This document shows positions 15,788 through 24,024 of a stretch of 36,751 bases of DNA, piece after piece. How positions within the stretch are numbered: the first letter of the stretch is position 1; each line of letters starts with the position of its first letter. The notes beneath the pieces are model-generated. The model was given only the letters and a program-made list of their open reading frames with translations, was not told the DNA's origin and ran no database searches. A program made the translations under genes and the position numbers. Source of the DNA: Planctomycetia bacterium (lineage in GTDB: Bacteria > Planctomycetota > Planctomycetia > Pirellulales > Thermoguttaceae); assembly GCA_030527205.1 (NCBI GenBank), contig JAUNBG010000032.1, positions 1-36,751 of the forward strand, read 5' to 3'.

Positions 15788-17374
15788 ATGGAAAACGGGA
15801 TCAAGGGAATTATCGTTCTAATTGTGTGGGGATTGGTTGGAATTGGTATTGCAGCAATTCTTCCCGATGAAACCTGGAATGGTTGTCCGAAAAAACTTTA
15901 TCCTGTTCGAGAATTTTTGGCTGAAAATCATATTATTTCATCGCAATTCAAAAGGCCTCAAACTGATTTATCGCTCTTGAGTGTACAGAATTCAAGCTCG
16001 ATGAATGAATCTTTATCTGAAAAAGATTTGGAAAATGGGTCGATAAATCAATGTCAGAATTCCTTGTCTTGTTCCGTTTCCGATTCGTCTAATCTTTCGC
16101 GAGTTAAAATAGGCAAAAAGCAGAAAACGTTATCTTCTGATTCAGAAGTTTCGTCGGTTTCAGATGACTTTTTAAGCGTTAATCCATTAAATTCTGGTCA
16201 GAATAACAATTCAGCTGAAGAGTTCAATAACAGATCGATATATCCCATTGATTTAGCCAATGCCTCAAATTTAAGTTCCGATCTTCCTTCGGCGAAAACG
16301 GAATTAAGCGCTGACATTCCAGAATTTCCTGTTTCAACGACTTCTTCGGGAGATACTTTGCCGCATATGGCTTTTCATGATATTCCGTCAAGTTCGAATC
16401 ATTTGGGCAATGCCGATCATTCAAACGATTTATTCACTGAAAATGGGTCTCACATTGAAAATCAAAGCGTTATTCCTGTTTCTGGAACGATAACAGGAAC
16501 ATCAGAAATGAATTCTCCAAAGATTTCGGACAATATTAATATAAGTCAATGGGACAATTCTCCAAATGTTGCGACAAAAGTTCCTTTTCCCGAACCGATT
16601 GACTCTTCGACAGATTCTTCTCAGAATTCGGTAACGAAATCGTTGTCGGAAACATTGCTTGAGACAATTGAAATGAGCCGGCAACCGACTCATTTGAGCG
16701 AAGCATTTTTCAAATTAAATCGTATTCGGGAAGAAAATGAAATCGAATTGTCAGAAGAGGAAAGACGTCTTTTAAACGACTCTTTGGATCAGCTTGCCTT
16801 TGCTGTTTTTTATGATACCAAACAGCATATTTTAGAACCTCAATATATAGTTGGACCAAATGAAACCTTGACGTCCATAGCGGCAAAATATCAAATAACG
16901 CCGGAACATTTGGCCGCATTGAACTCTCTTTCATTGCCTGTTTATGAACCCATTGCCCCTGGAACTCCTTTAAAAGTTGTTCGAGGTCCCGTTTCGGCGG
17001 AAGTTTCTTTTTCGAAAAACGAACTTCTGTTGAAGTTTAACAATTTATATGCCGGGCGTTTTAAAATGGGTTGCGCCGAAAAAGCTCGGAATCAACGGGG
17101 AATGTTGAATATTACGCGAAAAATTCAAAATCCTCATTATAATGGCCCGATAAATAACGGACAATGGGGACAAATTGCCGGCGGAGATTCCAATAATCCG
17201 CTTGGTCCGTTTTGGCTTGAACTCAATAATGGCTTGGGACTTCAAGGAACAAATCAACCGGAATTGATCGGAACTCAAACCGCTCAACAGGGCGGACTTA
17301 TTTTTTCCAATCGCGATATCACGCATTTAAATATTCTTCTTCCGATTGGAACCCAAATCAATCTTGTTAATTAG
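15788..17374 (+). CDS. Membrane-anchored LysM protein with degenerate L,D-transpeptidase-like domain
   Basis: 528 residues. A transmembrane anchor is at about 6-25, followed by roughly 270 residues of low-complexity Ser/Asn/Asp-rich linker. A short helical part (LSEEERRLLNDSLDQ, 321-335) precedes a LysM domain (352-398, YIVGPNETLTSIAAKYQITPEHLAALN), which binds peptidoglycan-type glycans. Residues 403-528 look like a YkuD L,D-transpeptidase: FNNLYAGRFKMGC, NPLGPFWLELNNGLGLQGTN, then a final strand ending GTQINLV. In active enzymes the last parts are HGT and SxGCxR; here they read QGT (Gln486) and QQGGLIF (Gly503 in the Cys place), so the catalytic His, Cys and Arg are gone. I infer a non-catalytic cell-wall-binding role. 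The ATG at 15788 has AAGGA 7 nt upstream. It is the first gene of a + cluster. Confidence 0.72.
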   Translation: MENGIKGIIVLIVWGLVGIGIAAILPDETWNGCPKKLYPVREFLAENHIISSQFKRPQTDLSLLSVQNSSSMNESLSEKDLENGSINQCQNSLSCSVSDSSNLSRVKIGKKQKTLSSDSEVSSVSDDFLSVNPLNSGQNNNSAEEFNNRSIYPIDLANASNLSSDLPSAKTELSADIPEFPVSTTSSGDTLPHMAFHDIPSSSNHLGNADHSNDLFTENGSHIENQSVIPVSGTITGTSEMNSPKISDNINISQWDNSPNVATKVPFPEPIDSSTDSSQNSVTKSLSETLLETIEMSRQPTHLSEAFFKLNRIREENEIELSEEERRLLNDSLDQLAFAVFYDTKQHILEPQYIVGPNETLTSIAAKYQITPEHLAALNSLSLPVYEPIAPGTPLKVVRGPVSAEVSFSKNELLLKFNNLYAGRFKMGCAEKARNQRGMLNITRKIQNPHYNGPINNGQWGQIAGGDSNNPLGPFWLELNNGLGLQGTNQPELIGTQTAQQGGLIFSNRDITHLNILLPIGTQINLVN

Positions 17375-17376
17375 TT

Positions 17377-17455
17377 TGCTCAAAATGATTCTCCGTTCTT
17401 CTTTATTTCAATGATCGTTTTCGCGACTTATCGTTTTTGCTTTTGAGCATTTTAT
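17377..17455 (+). terminator. Candidate terminator or attenuator after the LysM gene
   Basis: TGCTCAAAA (17377-17385) and TTTTGAGCA (17441-17449) are perfect 9-bp arms followed by TTTTATTTTAT. The loop is 55 nt, long for a standard terminator, so partial read-through into the next gene is plausible. Confidence 0.35.
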
Positions 17456-17488
17456 TTTATAAAAAATCGGAAGAAAATTTGGGAATTT

Positions 17489-17845
17489 ATGCAAAAAAAC
17501 ATAAAAATCATTACAACGCTCACATTTTTTCTTATGCTGTTATTATCATCGTTTTTTAATTCTGTTTTTACCCCCCAAAAAGCGGCATCAAGAGCGGAAG
17601 AAATCAAAGGTTTTGGGGTTCATGCCATAGAAACAAGAAAATTTTGGAATATCTTAATGCAATTTTCGCAAAGAAGTTCTTCCAACATTTTTTCGAACTG
17701 CGTCAGTTATCATAATTTGGCTGAGATATCGGAAAAAAGAACAAAAAACGATTCAACAAAAGCGTTAAAAATCGATTTTGACAAAATTTCTTGGATTTTT
17801 CCCTCATCATTAATATTCAAATGGGCGCGAAGCATAATGGTTTAA
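17489..17845 (+). CDS. Small exported protein of unknown function
   Basis: 118 residues, not recognised. It opens with a lysine-containing start and a strong hydrophobic stretch (about 7-27), compatible with a signal peptide or an N-terminal anchor. The remainder is basic and has no motif I can name. I call it because it lies in the same direction between two related envelope genes and its TAA is only 3 nt before the ATG of the FlgG-like gene, a spacing typical of coupled genes. GGGA lies 4 nt before the ATG. It could also be a decayed or very fast-evolving gene. Confidence 0.5.
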   Translation: MQKNIKIITTLTFFLMLLLSSFFNSVFTPQKAASRAEEIKGFGVHAIETRKFWNILMQFSQRSSSNIFSNCVSYHNLAEISEKRTKNDSTKALKIDFDKISWIFPSSLIFKWARSIMV

Positions 17846-17848
17846 AAT

Positions 17849-19087
17849 ATGAATAACGTTTGGAAAATATATCGTTTCTGTTTCAACGAACAAATTGGTT
17901 TGGTTTCCTTGACAAAAAAGGTCGCTTGGTTATTTTTGATGCTTTGCGGACTTTTATGTCAAATTGGACAATATGGTCATATTGAATCGCAAGAGCTTCC
18001 CAAAGAATCGTCAACGATTGACAATTCAACTAATGAAATTCAAGTTTCTTCAGAATTGGATGACTTGTTTTCCAATGATTCCGAATTGAGCGAAGAACAA
18101 TTGAAACAGTTATCAAATGATCCGTCTTTTCAGGAGTTTTCAACAATTTTCGATGAAATGATTCAAATTCCGGAATCTTCGCTTCCTTCAGAAAAATCTT
18201 TGTTTTCGAATCCTTCCCCTTTATTGGAATATTCGTCTTCGAAGGAAGAGTCTTTAACAACCAACAAGGATTTTGAAAAAACGGAACTTTTAGAAAATGT
18301 CGCGTTCCCGAACGATATTGAGATGACAAAAGACGGAACGGGATTGGAAGAATCAAAAAAACTAAAAGAGCCAAAAGAATTGAAATTATCAGCAAAACCA
18401 AAGATTTCCTCTTTATCAACAGACGTCGTTTTGTCGGACTCTTTTAAGGAAAAAACGGCTCTTTTAAAAGCGAGACAGGTTCAATTAATCTCTTTCTGGA
18501 TTGACGCCGTTCTCAATTCCTCGCAGATTGGCTATCGAGCTAAGGTTTATTGGAAAAATAAAGAAGATTGCTTCGATATGTCCGACGGTCAATTCGTTGT
18601 TTCCGCTGATTTTTGGCATTTGGCTCTTCATGGCCCCTTTTTCTTTCAAGTTCGGAATTCCGAATCAAATGAACTGTTTTATACAAAAGCAGGCGATTTC
18701 GAAATATCCTCAAAAGGAAAATTACAACTCAAACGAGCAACAACCGTTTTTGAATTAACGCCAGAAATAATAATTCCAGATTCAAACGAAATTCAATTAT
18801 CTCAAAATGGGACAGTTTACGCTTCCAGTTCGGAACTCGATTCTCAAAAAGAACAGATAGGCAAAATCGAACTCATTTATTTTCGTAACCCAATGCGTCT
18901 TTTTTCAAACGATGGCGTTTTTTTTCAAGAAACAGAACAATCAGGAAAGCCGCAAAAGATCGAATTGTCAGCCGATTCTCCTTTTGGAATTTTTTCAAGT
19001 TCGTTGGAATTGTCCAATGGTCGAGAAAATGATATCATCAAAGAAATAAAAAAGATTCAATCTTTATTACAAATTTTAAACGAATAA
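17849..19087 (+). CDS. Membrane-anchored protein with a flagellar rod/hook (FlgG-type) domain
   Basis: 412 residues. A transmembrane anchor at about 25-42 is followed by an acidic, Ser/Glu-rich linker up to about 195. Residues 205-412 match the order of FlgE/F/G rod-hook proteins: an N-terminal helix with VLNSSQIGYRAKVYW (like ANVNTxGYK), HGPFFFQVRN (261-270; like GxGFFQV), LFYTKAGDFEISSKGKLQL (276-294; like YTRxGxFxxDxxGxL), IQLSQNGTVYAS (like IxxDGTVS), then IGKIELIYFRNPMRLFSNDGVFFQET (337-362; like GxIxLxxFxNPxGL and GxNLFxET). It ends with SSSLELSNG and a helix (like QGxLExSNV). True rod proteins have neither a membrane anchor nor a linker, and no other flagellar gene is in the window. 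I infer a rod-derived envelope protein, perhaps working with the neighbouring LysM protein. Confidence 0.7.
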   Translation: MNNVWKIYRFCFNEQIGLVSLTKKVAWLFLMLCGLLCQIGQYGHIESQELPKESSTIDNSTNEIQVSSELDDLFSNDSELSEEQLKQLSNDPSFQEFSTIFDEMIQIPESSLPSEKSLFSNPSPLLEYSSSKEESLTTNKDFEKTELLENVAFPNDIEMTKDGTGLEESKKLKEPKELKLSAKPKISSLSTDVVLSDSFKEKTALLKARQVQLISFWIDAVLNSSQIGYRAKVYWKNKEDCFDMSDGQFVVSADFWHLALHGPFFFQVRNSESNELFYTKAGDFEISSKGKLQLKRATTVFELTPEIIIPDSNEIQLSQNGTVYASSSELDSQKEQIGKIELIYFRNPMRLFSNDGVFFQETEQSGKPQKIELSADSPFGIFSSSLELSNGRENDIIKEIKKIQSLLQILNE

Positions 19088-19124
19088 TTTAATTTTGGTT
19101 TTTTAATCAATAAATAGAATTACA

Positions 19125-19613
19125 ATGTTCATTGGCATTATCAGCGATACTCATGGCGAAAATGATCTGACTCGAAAAGCGATTCATTTTTTCAAAGCCA
19201 GGAAAGTTCAACGAATTATTCATTGCGGCGATATCGGTTCTCCGTCAACAGTTGATTTTTTTCAGGATATTCCAACCGATTTTGTCTTCGGAAATATTGA
19301 CGGTTCAATGACTCAAACTCTAACGAGAAAAATCGAAGAAATCAACGGAAAACTTCATAATTGGTTTGGCAAAATCGAACTCGAAGGAAAGAAAATAGCT
19401 TTTCTTCACGGACACGAAGAATTGCGATTGGAACAGGAAATCGCTTCGCAAAAATGGGATTTGATTTGTTTTGGTCATCTTCATCAACATTCCCTGTCCG
19501 AATTCGGTAAAACGCTTGTTTTGAATCCCGGAGCTCTTCAACAACGTTCAGAACGCCCAGGTTTTTGCATTATCGAGCTTCCAGAAATGTCAATTTTTCG
19601 GATTTCAATCTAA
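19125..19613 (+). CDS. YfcE/MJ0936-family metallophosphoesterase
   Basis: 162 residues, the full length of this small phosphodiesterase family. All metal-site motifs are present: SDTHG (Asp8, His10), HCGDIG, FGNIDG, FLHGHE and CFGHLHQH, followed by the family ending LVLNPGALQQ..RPGFCIIEL. Relatives hydrolyse phosphodiesters such as bis-pNPP in vitro with Mn2+, and the natural substrate is generally unknown. It is cytoplasmic. It starts 37 bp after the FlgG-like gene on the same strand and is probably co-transcribed, though no functional link is shown. No strong terminator follows. Confidence 0.85.
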   Translation: MFIGIISDTHGENDLTRKAIHFFKARKVQRIIHCGDIGSPSTVDFFQDIPTDFVFGNIDGSMTQTLTRKIEEINGKLHNWFGKIELEGKKIAFLHGHEELRLEQEIASQKWDLICFGHLHQHSLSEFGKTLVLNPGALQQRSERPGFCIIELPEMSIFRISI

Positions 19614-19820
19614 TCAAGAATATTAATTCAGCAAAGAAAACATTGTCTTGGCAAAACAGGCAATTTTTGTCGTTTTTTGTTCATTTCGGCAAAATCATTT
19701 TTATAACATTTGAGCGAAATGAGTCTTATTTTTTTAAGAAGACGATTTCAACTGTTCTGCCGTTTTTTTCTAAGCTGATTCAGAAAAAAACTAAGGACGT
19801 TCTAACCCCCCTTTAGAAGC

Positions 19821-19837
19821 GCGGACGACTCGTCCGC
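19821..19837. other. GC-rich hairpin
   Basis: GCGGACG and CGTCCGC are perfect 7-bp arms around ACT. It is notably GC-rich against the AT-rich surroundings and sits 19 bp from repeat B copy 2. There is no U-tail on either side. Confidence 0.45.
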
Positions 19838-19855
19838 ATGAGCTGGTTTTAACGA

Positions 19856-19901
19856 CTTTATCCGAAATGCGTTTGTTGAAAAAACCGGGTTTTTAGAACT
19901 T
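19856..19901 (-). repeat. 46-bp repeat B, copy 2
   Basis: The reverse complement matches 10272-10317 at 43 of 46 positions without gaps. The sequences on both sides differ between copies, so the conserved unit is sharply bounded. Confidence 0.65.
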
Positions 19902-20439
19902 GCTTTTCCAATTTTCCAAAAATCGCTTTTCGTTCATCTTGCTAAAATGAAACTTTTTTCTATTTTTTGATTGAGAAACAAATATCAACTTTGAAATTCA
20001 ACAGTTGAAGTTTTTCGTTATCATCTTGACTTAATTCGTTGCGTCCCCTTTAATTTTTTCTCAAAAATGTTATAGTTAATTAAATTATCACAAATATTGA
20101 AAAAATGTTCATTTGGCGTCAATTTTCCAAGTCGATTTCCTGTTTTATGCCGAAGTTGTTCTGAACGCAATGCTTTGTCTTCAGTCAGCAGTCCGTTGTT
20201 TTCGGACTTGTTGCCAAACGATTTTGCTTTTCAGCAGGCTTGAATAGGAAGGAGTCAATTGTCCAAAGTCTTCAACGAAACATTAAAACGAAATCAGTAT
20301 ATTGATTAATGCCTGGTTTTCGGCTTTTCTTTTTTTTGAAAAGAAAATTTGTTATTGTTTCGTTTTTCGTAATTCCTGACTATTGAATTCGTTGAACATT
20401 TTTATTCATTTTTTCCCCCAAAAGGAATAATGTTAATTC

Positions 20440-20469
20440 TTAAAAGAGTTTTTTGAAAAAATCTTTTAA
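20440..20469. promoter_or_regulatory. 30-bp palindrome upstream of the KAS III-like gene
   Basis: TTAAAAGA-G-TTTTTT-G-AAAAAA-TCTTTTAA is an almost perfect inverted repeat ending 56 bp before the GTG start at 20526. No U-run follows, so an operator or a leader hairpin is more likely than a terminator. Which regulator might bind is unknown. Confidence 0.4.
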
Positions 20470-20525
20470 CCCAATCATCAATCATTGACTTTTGTCAGAA
20501 AGACGACAAACGCTGAGAGAAATCT

Positions 20526-21587
20526 GTGAACGCTGCACAAATTAGAGGAATATCCTATTATCTTCCCAAAAAAGAATTAACCAACGAAGAGCTTGTTGCT
20601 TCTTTTTCCGGCTGGACAACCGATAAAATCGAACAAAAGCTGGGAATAGCAGTCCGTCCGATTGCCGGACCGGACGAAACGGCTGCTGATATGGCATATT
20701 ATGCAGGCGAACTGCTTTTAGACAGCGGAATCTGTCGACGGGAAGAAATTGATTTCGTCATTTTGTGTACGCAATCGCCCGATTATTTTCTTCCAACCAG
20801 CGCCTGTATTCTTCAAAAGCGTCTTGGACTTTCAACTCGTTGCGGCGCTTTCGACTTTAATCTTGGTTGCAGCGGTTACATTTACGGACTTGCCATTTGC
20901 AAAGGACTCGTCGAAAGCGGTCTTGCCAAAAATGTTCTTTTGCTGACCTCGGAAACCTATTCGAAATATATTAATGAACAGGATCGTTCTTCCCGTCCTC
21001 TTTTTGGCGACGGCGCAACGGCAACGCTGATTAATTGCGCCGCAACAGCAAAACCGAACGAACAAGAAAGTTGGATCGGTCCGTTTGAATTGGGAACCGA
21101 TGGAAATGGCGCCGATATGCTCATTGTTCCAGCGGGCGCTCATCGACTTCCAGCTTCGCCAGAAACGGCCATTGTTCAACCGGACGGTCACGGAAGTTAT
21201 CGTTCAAAAAATCAACTCTTTATGCATGGATCAGGCATTTTTGCGTTTATTATCGATATCATCCCCCCATTAATTGAGCGATATAAGCAATATAGTCGCG
21301 ACAATCATTTTAATATCGATTATTATATTTTTCATCAAGCCAATCGATATATCCTGGAGCGTCTCCGTGAACTTTGTGAAATCGAAGAATCTGTATATTT
21401 TAATGATATGATGGCGCGAGGAAATACGGTTTCAAGCAGTATTCCGACAGCGATCGTTGACGCAATGCAACAAAAGAAAATAAAACCGGGAGATAATTCG
21501 CTTTTGGTCGGGTTTGGGGTCGGGTTATCCTGGGGCGCTTGCCTGGTTCGTTTTCCAGAACATTTTCAAGCGATCATTCCAAAATAA
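20526..21587 (+). CDS. 3-oxoacyl-ACP synthase III (FabH/KAS III-like)
   Basis: 353 residues with thiolase fold. The KAS III triad is present: Cys115 in LGCSGYIYGL, His270 in FHQANRYIL and Asn300 in ARGNTVSSS. The C-terminal GFGVGLSWGACLVRF is typical. It condenses an acyl-CoA primer with malonyl-ACP, or an analogous pair; relatives serve fatty acid initiation, secondary metabolites or long-chain hydrocarbons, and the primer cannot be read here. No acpP, fabD or fabG is adjacent, so I do not give the symbol fabH. The start is a GTG with GAGAG 5 nt upstream. The radical SAM gene follows 242 bp later on the same strand. Confidence 0.85.
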   Translation: MNAAQIRGISYYLPKKELTNEELVASFSGWTTDKIEQKLGIAVRPIAGPDETAADMAYYAGELLLDSGICRREEIDFVILCTQSPDYFLPTSACILQKRLGLSTRCGAFDFNLGCSGYIYGLAICKGLVESGLAKNVLLLTSETYSKYINEQDRSSRPLFGDGATATLINCAATAKPNEQESWIGPFELGTDGNGADMLIVPAGAHRLPASPETAIVQPDGHGSYRSKNQLFMHGSGIFAFIIDIIPPLIERYKQYSRDNHFNIDYYIFHQANRYILERLRELCEIEESVYFNDMMARGNTVSSSIPTAIVDAMQQKKIKPGDNSLLVGFGVGLSWGACLVRFPEHFQAIIPK

Positions 21588-21829
21588 ACTTGCTAACTTA
21601 TTCGCAACGATTAAACAGAAAACAACCGGCAAGGACAGCTATTTTTGCGTTTGCGTAATTTGGCCATTGTTGCCGGGTTTGCAATTGAACTCCTATTTTA
21701 ACAGGTTTGAGTTAAAAGGTTGTTTTCAAAGGCAATTTATTGTTTTTGAAATCGAAACGATATTTGATTGTTTTGCGTTATTCTTTTTGGGAATCCCGTT
21801 CGCTTTTTTCCTCTTTTTTAAAAAAAACG

Positions 21830-23734
21830 ATGTCTTATTATTTTGATCAACAGCTTCGCAGTTCAATCGAACATATTCTTTTGCCGGACGTTCAACTTCC
21901 CGGTCAATATATTGGCGGCGAACTTGGCCAAATCGTTAAACCCGCGGAATCGGTTTGCGGAAGGCTTTGTTTCGCTTTTCCAGATTCCTATCCAATCGGG
22001 ATGTCGAATACAGCTTTGCTTCATTTATATACAATTATGAATCGGAAAGACGACTGGTCCTGCGAAAGAGTCTTTTGTCCTTATCCGGATATGGAAACGA
22101 AGCTTCGAGAGAATAACCTTCCGCTTTACAGTTTGGAAACCTTTTCGCCCTTGGCTGTTTTTGATGTTGTTGGTTTTACTTTTCAATATGAGCTTTGCTA
22201 TTCGAATGTTTTAACAATGCTTGACTTGGGACGAATTCCTCTTCATCGCTGGGAACGAACAGAATTTGATCCGCTTATTATAGCGGGAGGACCAGGCGTT
22301 TTCAATCCGGAACCAATGTCTCATTTTATAGACGCTTTTGTGATCGGGGACGGCGAAGAATCTCTTCAGGAGATATGTCAATTTTGGAAAAAACTGAAAC
22401 AAGAAGAAAAGATTGCCGATTTTACAGCCGAGTCTTATCGAAGCAGAGCGTCAGAGATTTCGGGAACTTTTTCTGACTCGAATTTCATTCAAACATTTGC
22501 CGATTATGACCCCAATCGATATCGATTGAACGAGGGAAAACGTCGCAAAATGCTGCTTGCGGTTGCTCGGGAATTTCCCTGGGTTTATGTTCCGGAGTTT
22601 TATGAAGTTCATTTTGATGCCCAAGGCCGGGCGTCAAGGCCTCGACCTTTTATTGACGGCGTTCCAGAGTTCATTTCTCCGGCAATAGTCAAACGTCTTG
22701 ACGATTTTCCGCCAGCCGAAATGCCGATTGTCCCGCTTGTTGAAAGCGTTCAGGATCGCGTCAGCATTGAAATCATGCGAGGCTGTCCGCAAAAATGTCG
22801 TTTTTGCCAAAGTTCTCCGATTAAAAGACCCCTGCGATTTCGTTCGATTGATCAAATTGTTAAAACAGCGACAAAAGCAACCGCTCAATCAGGCGTTCCC
22901 GATGTAACGCTTTTGTCATTGTCGTCAAGCGAATATCCCAAATTTGAAGAACTCATGAATTCGCTTCGCCATTCATTGGACTGCGGCGTTTCGATTTCCG
23001 TCCCCAGTTTGCGAGTCAATCATCAATTGAGCGACGTTATGAGAAATCTGACAACAGAGCGATCTTCAGGCATAACAATGGCGCCAGAAGCCGCTTTTGA
23101 CGCAATGAGAAAACGAATTGCCAAAAAAGTAACAAACGATGATCTTGTTAATGGTTGTCGAGCCGCTTTTGAAAACGGGTTTTATCGAATAAAAATGTAT
23201 TTTATGTGCGGTTTTCAAAATGAAACGGAAAAAGATGTTGACGGAATTATTCAGCTTTGCGAGGAAATAGCAAAACTTGGGAAAGAGATTCGCGGTCGTT
23301 TTCCGACAATTGTTGCCAATGTCTCCAATTTTGTTCCGAAACCGCAAACGCCGCTTCAATGGAACGCAATGGCAACAGCCGATTATTTTCGAGAAGCGCA
23401 TTTTCGTCTTAAAAGAAATAAACGGCTTAAGTCGGTCGAAGTCAAATATCATGATTTGAAAACGAGTCTCTTGGAAGGATTGTTGACGCGAGGCGATCGT
23501 CGAGTTGGCGATGTCATCGAAACAGCTTGGAGAAATGGGGCTCGCTTTGACGCCTGGAGCGACTATTTTCGAAATGAATATTGGCAAACCGCAATTGAAT
23601 CGACTGGAATTGATGTCAATTTATTGGTTCATACAGAATATCCGACGGAGTCAGAACTTCCTTGGGATCATATAACCGTTTATTGCGGAAAGGAAAAGCT
23701 TCTTAAAGAATTTAATGAATCGAAATTGAATTAA
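21830..23734 (+). CDS. B12-binding-domain radical SAM protein (TIGR03960-like)
   Basis: 634 residues. The N-terminal half has a B12-binding-like fold, with AFPDSYPIGMSNTALLHLY near 49-67 and IIAGGPGVFNPEP near 150-162. The radical SAM domain starts near 308, with the [4Fe-4S] site in RGCPQKCRFC (Cys319, Cys323, Cys326). Later segments (GITMAPEAAFDAMRKRI, FYRIKMYFMCGFQNET, NFVPKPQTPLQW) match the TIGR03960 group, whose reaction is not established. It often occurs with a DUF2344 protein, not seen here. The frame is open to 21740, but the conserved start matches the ATG at 21830. The ribosome site is weak. Cytoplasmic. It is downstream of the KAS III-like gene and ends at a strong terminator. 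Confidence 0.82.
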   Translation: MSYYFDQQLRSSIEHILLPDVQLPGQYIGGELGQIVKPAESVCGRLCFAFPDSYPIGMSNTALLHLYTIMNRKDDWSCERVFCPYPDMETKLRENNLPLYSLETFSPLAVFDVVGFTFQYELCYSNVLTMLDLGRIPLHRWERTEFDPLIIAGGPGVFNPEPMSHFIDAFVIGDGEESLQEICQFWKKLKQEEKIADFTAESYRSRASEISGTFSDSNFIQTFADYDPNRYRLNEGKRRKMLLAVAREFPWVYVPEFYEVHFDAQGRASRPRPFIDGVPEFISPAIVKRLDDFPPAEMPIVPLVESVQDRVSIEIMRGCPQKCRFCQSSPIKRPLRFRSIDQIVKTATKATAQSGVPDVTLLSLSSSEYPKFEELMNSLRHSLDCGVSISVPSLRVNHQLSDVMRNLTTERSSGITMAPEAAFDAMRKRIAKKVTNDDLVNGCRAAFENGFYRIKMYFMCGFQNETEKDVDGIIQLCEEIAKLGKEIRGRFPTIVANVSNFVPKPQTPLQWNAMATADYFREAHFRLKRNKRLKSVEVKYHDLKTSLLEGLLTRGDRRVGDVIETAWRNGARFDAWSDYFRNEYWQTAIESTGIDVNLLVHTEYPTESELPWDHITVYCGKEKLLKEFNESKLN

Positions 23735-23830
23735 GATAATTTCAATTCAAAAAAAGTTTATATTCGTTTTGTCGAACATTTCATATTGTTGGGTTCGCAA
23801 TTCCGACAACGACAGAAAGCAAACAAAAAG

Positions 23831-23863
23831 CAAAGCCAGAAATGCAAATCGGCTTTGTTTTTT
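23831..23863 (+). terminator. Bidirectional Rho-independent terminator
   Basis: CAAAGCC (23831-23837) and GGCTTTG (23851-23857) form a 7-bp stem followed by TTTTTTGTTTTT on +. On the - strand the same hairpin is followed by CTTTTTGTTTG. It lies between the convergent radical SAM gene and the 1015-residue gene and could serve both. Confidence 0.7.
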
Positions 23864-24024
23864 GTTTTTATGATTAATTTTTGAAAGAATCAAGTTCTTG
23901 AATTTTCTGGCTTTTGAAATGACTTTTTTGATCATTCCAAAGTCTGATCTTTTTTTTGACTCAATTCAGAGAGAGATTATTGCTTTTAAATCGATTCATG
24001 AACAACGATATTGATTCTGTTTTG

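Larger units (their letters stand above)
19614..20525. other. Long intergenic region before the KAS III-like gene
   Basis: About 910 bp with no supported gene. It holds a GCGGACG/CGTCCGC hairpin (19821-19837), repeat B copy 2 (19856-19901), an AGTCCG/CGGACT hairpin (20190-20208) and a 30-bp near-perfect palindrome (20440-20469). No tmRNA, SRP RNA or RNase P RNA signature was recognised. Confidence 0.5.

Noticed and set aside
19821..19850. Possible hammerhead-type ribozyme near the GC-rich hairpin
   Set aside because: The catalytic core (CUGANGA and GAAA in the right order) is not present.
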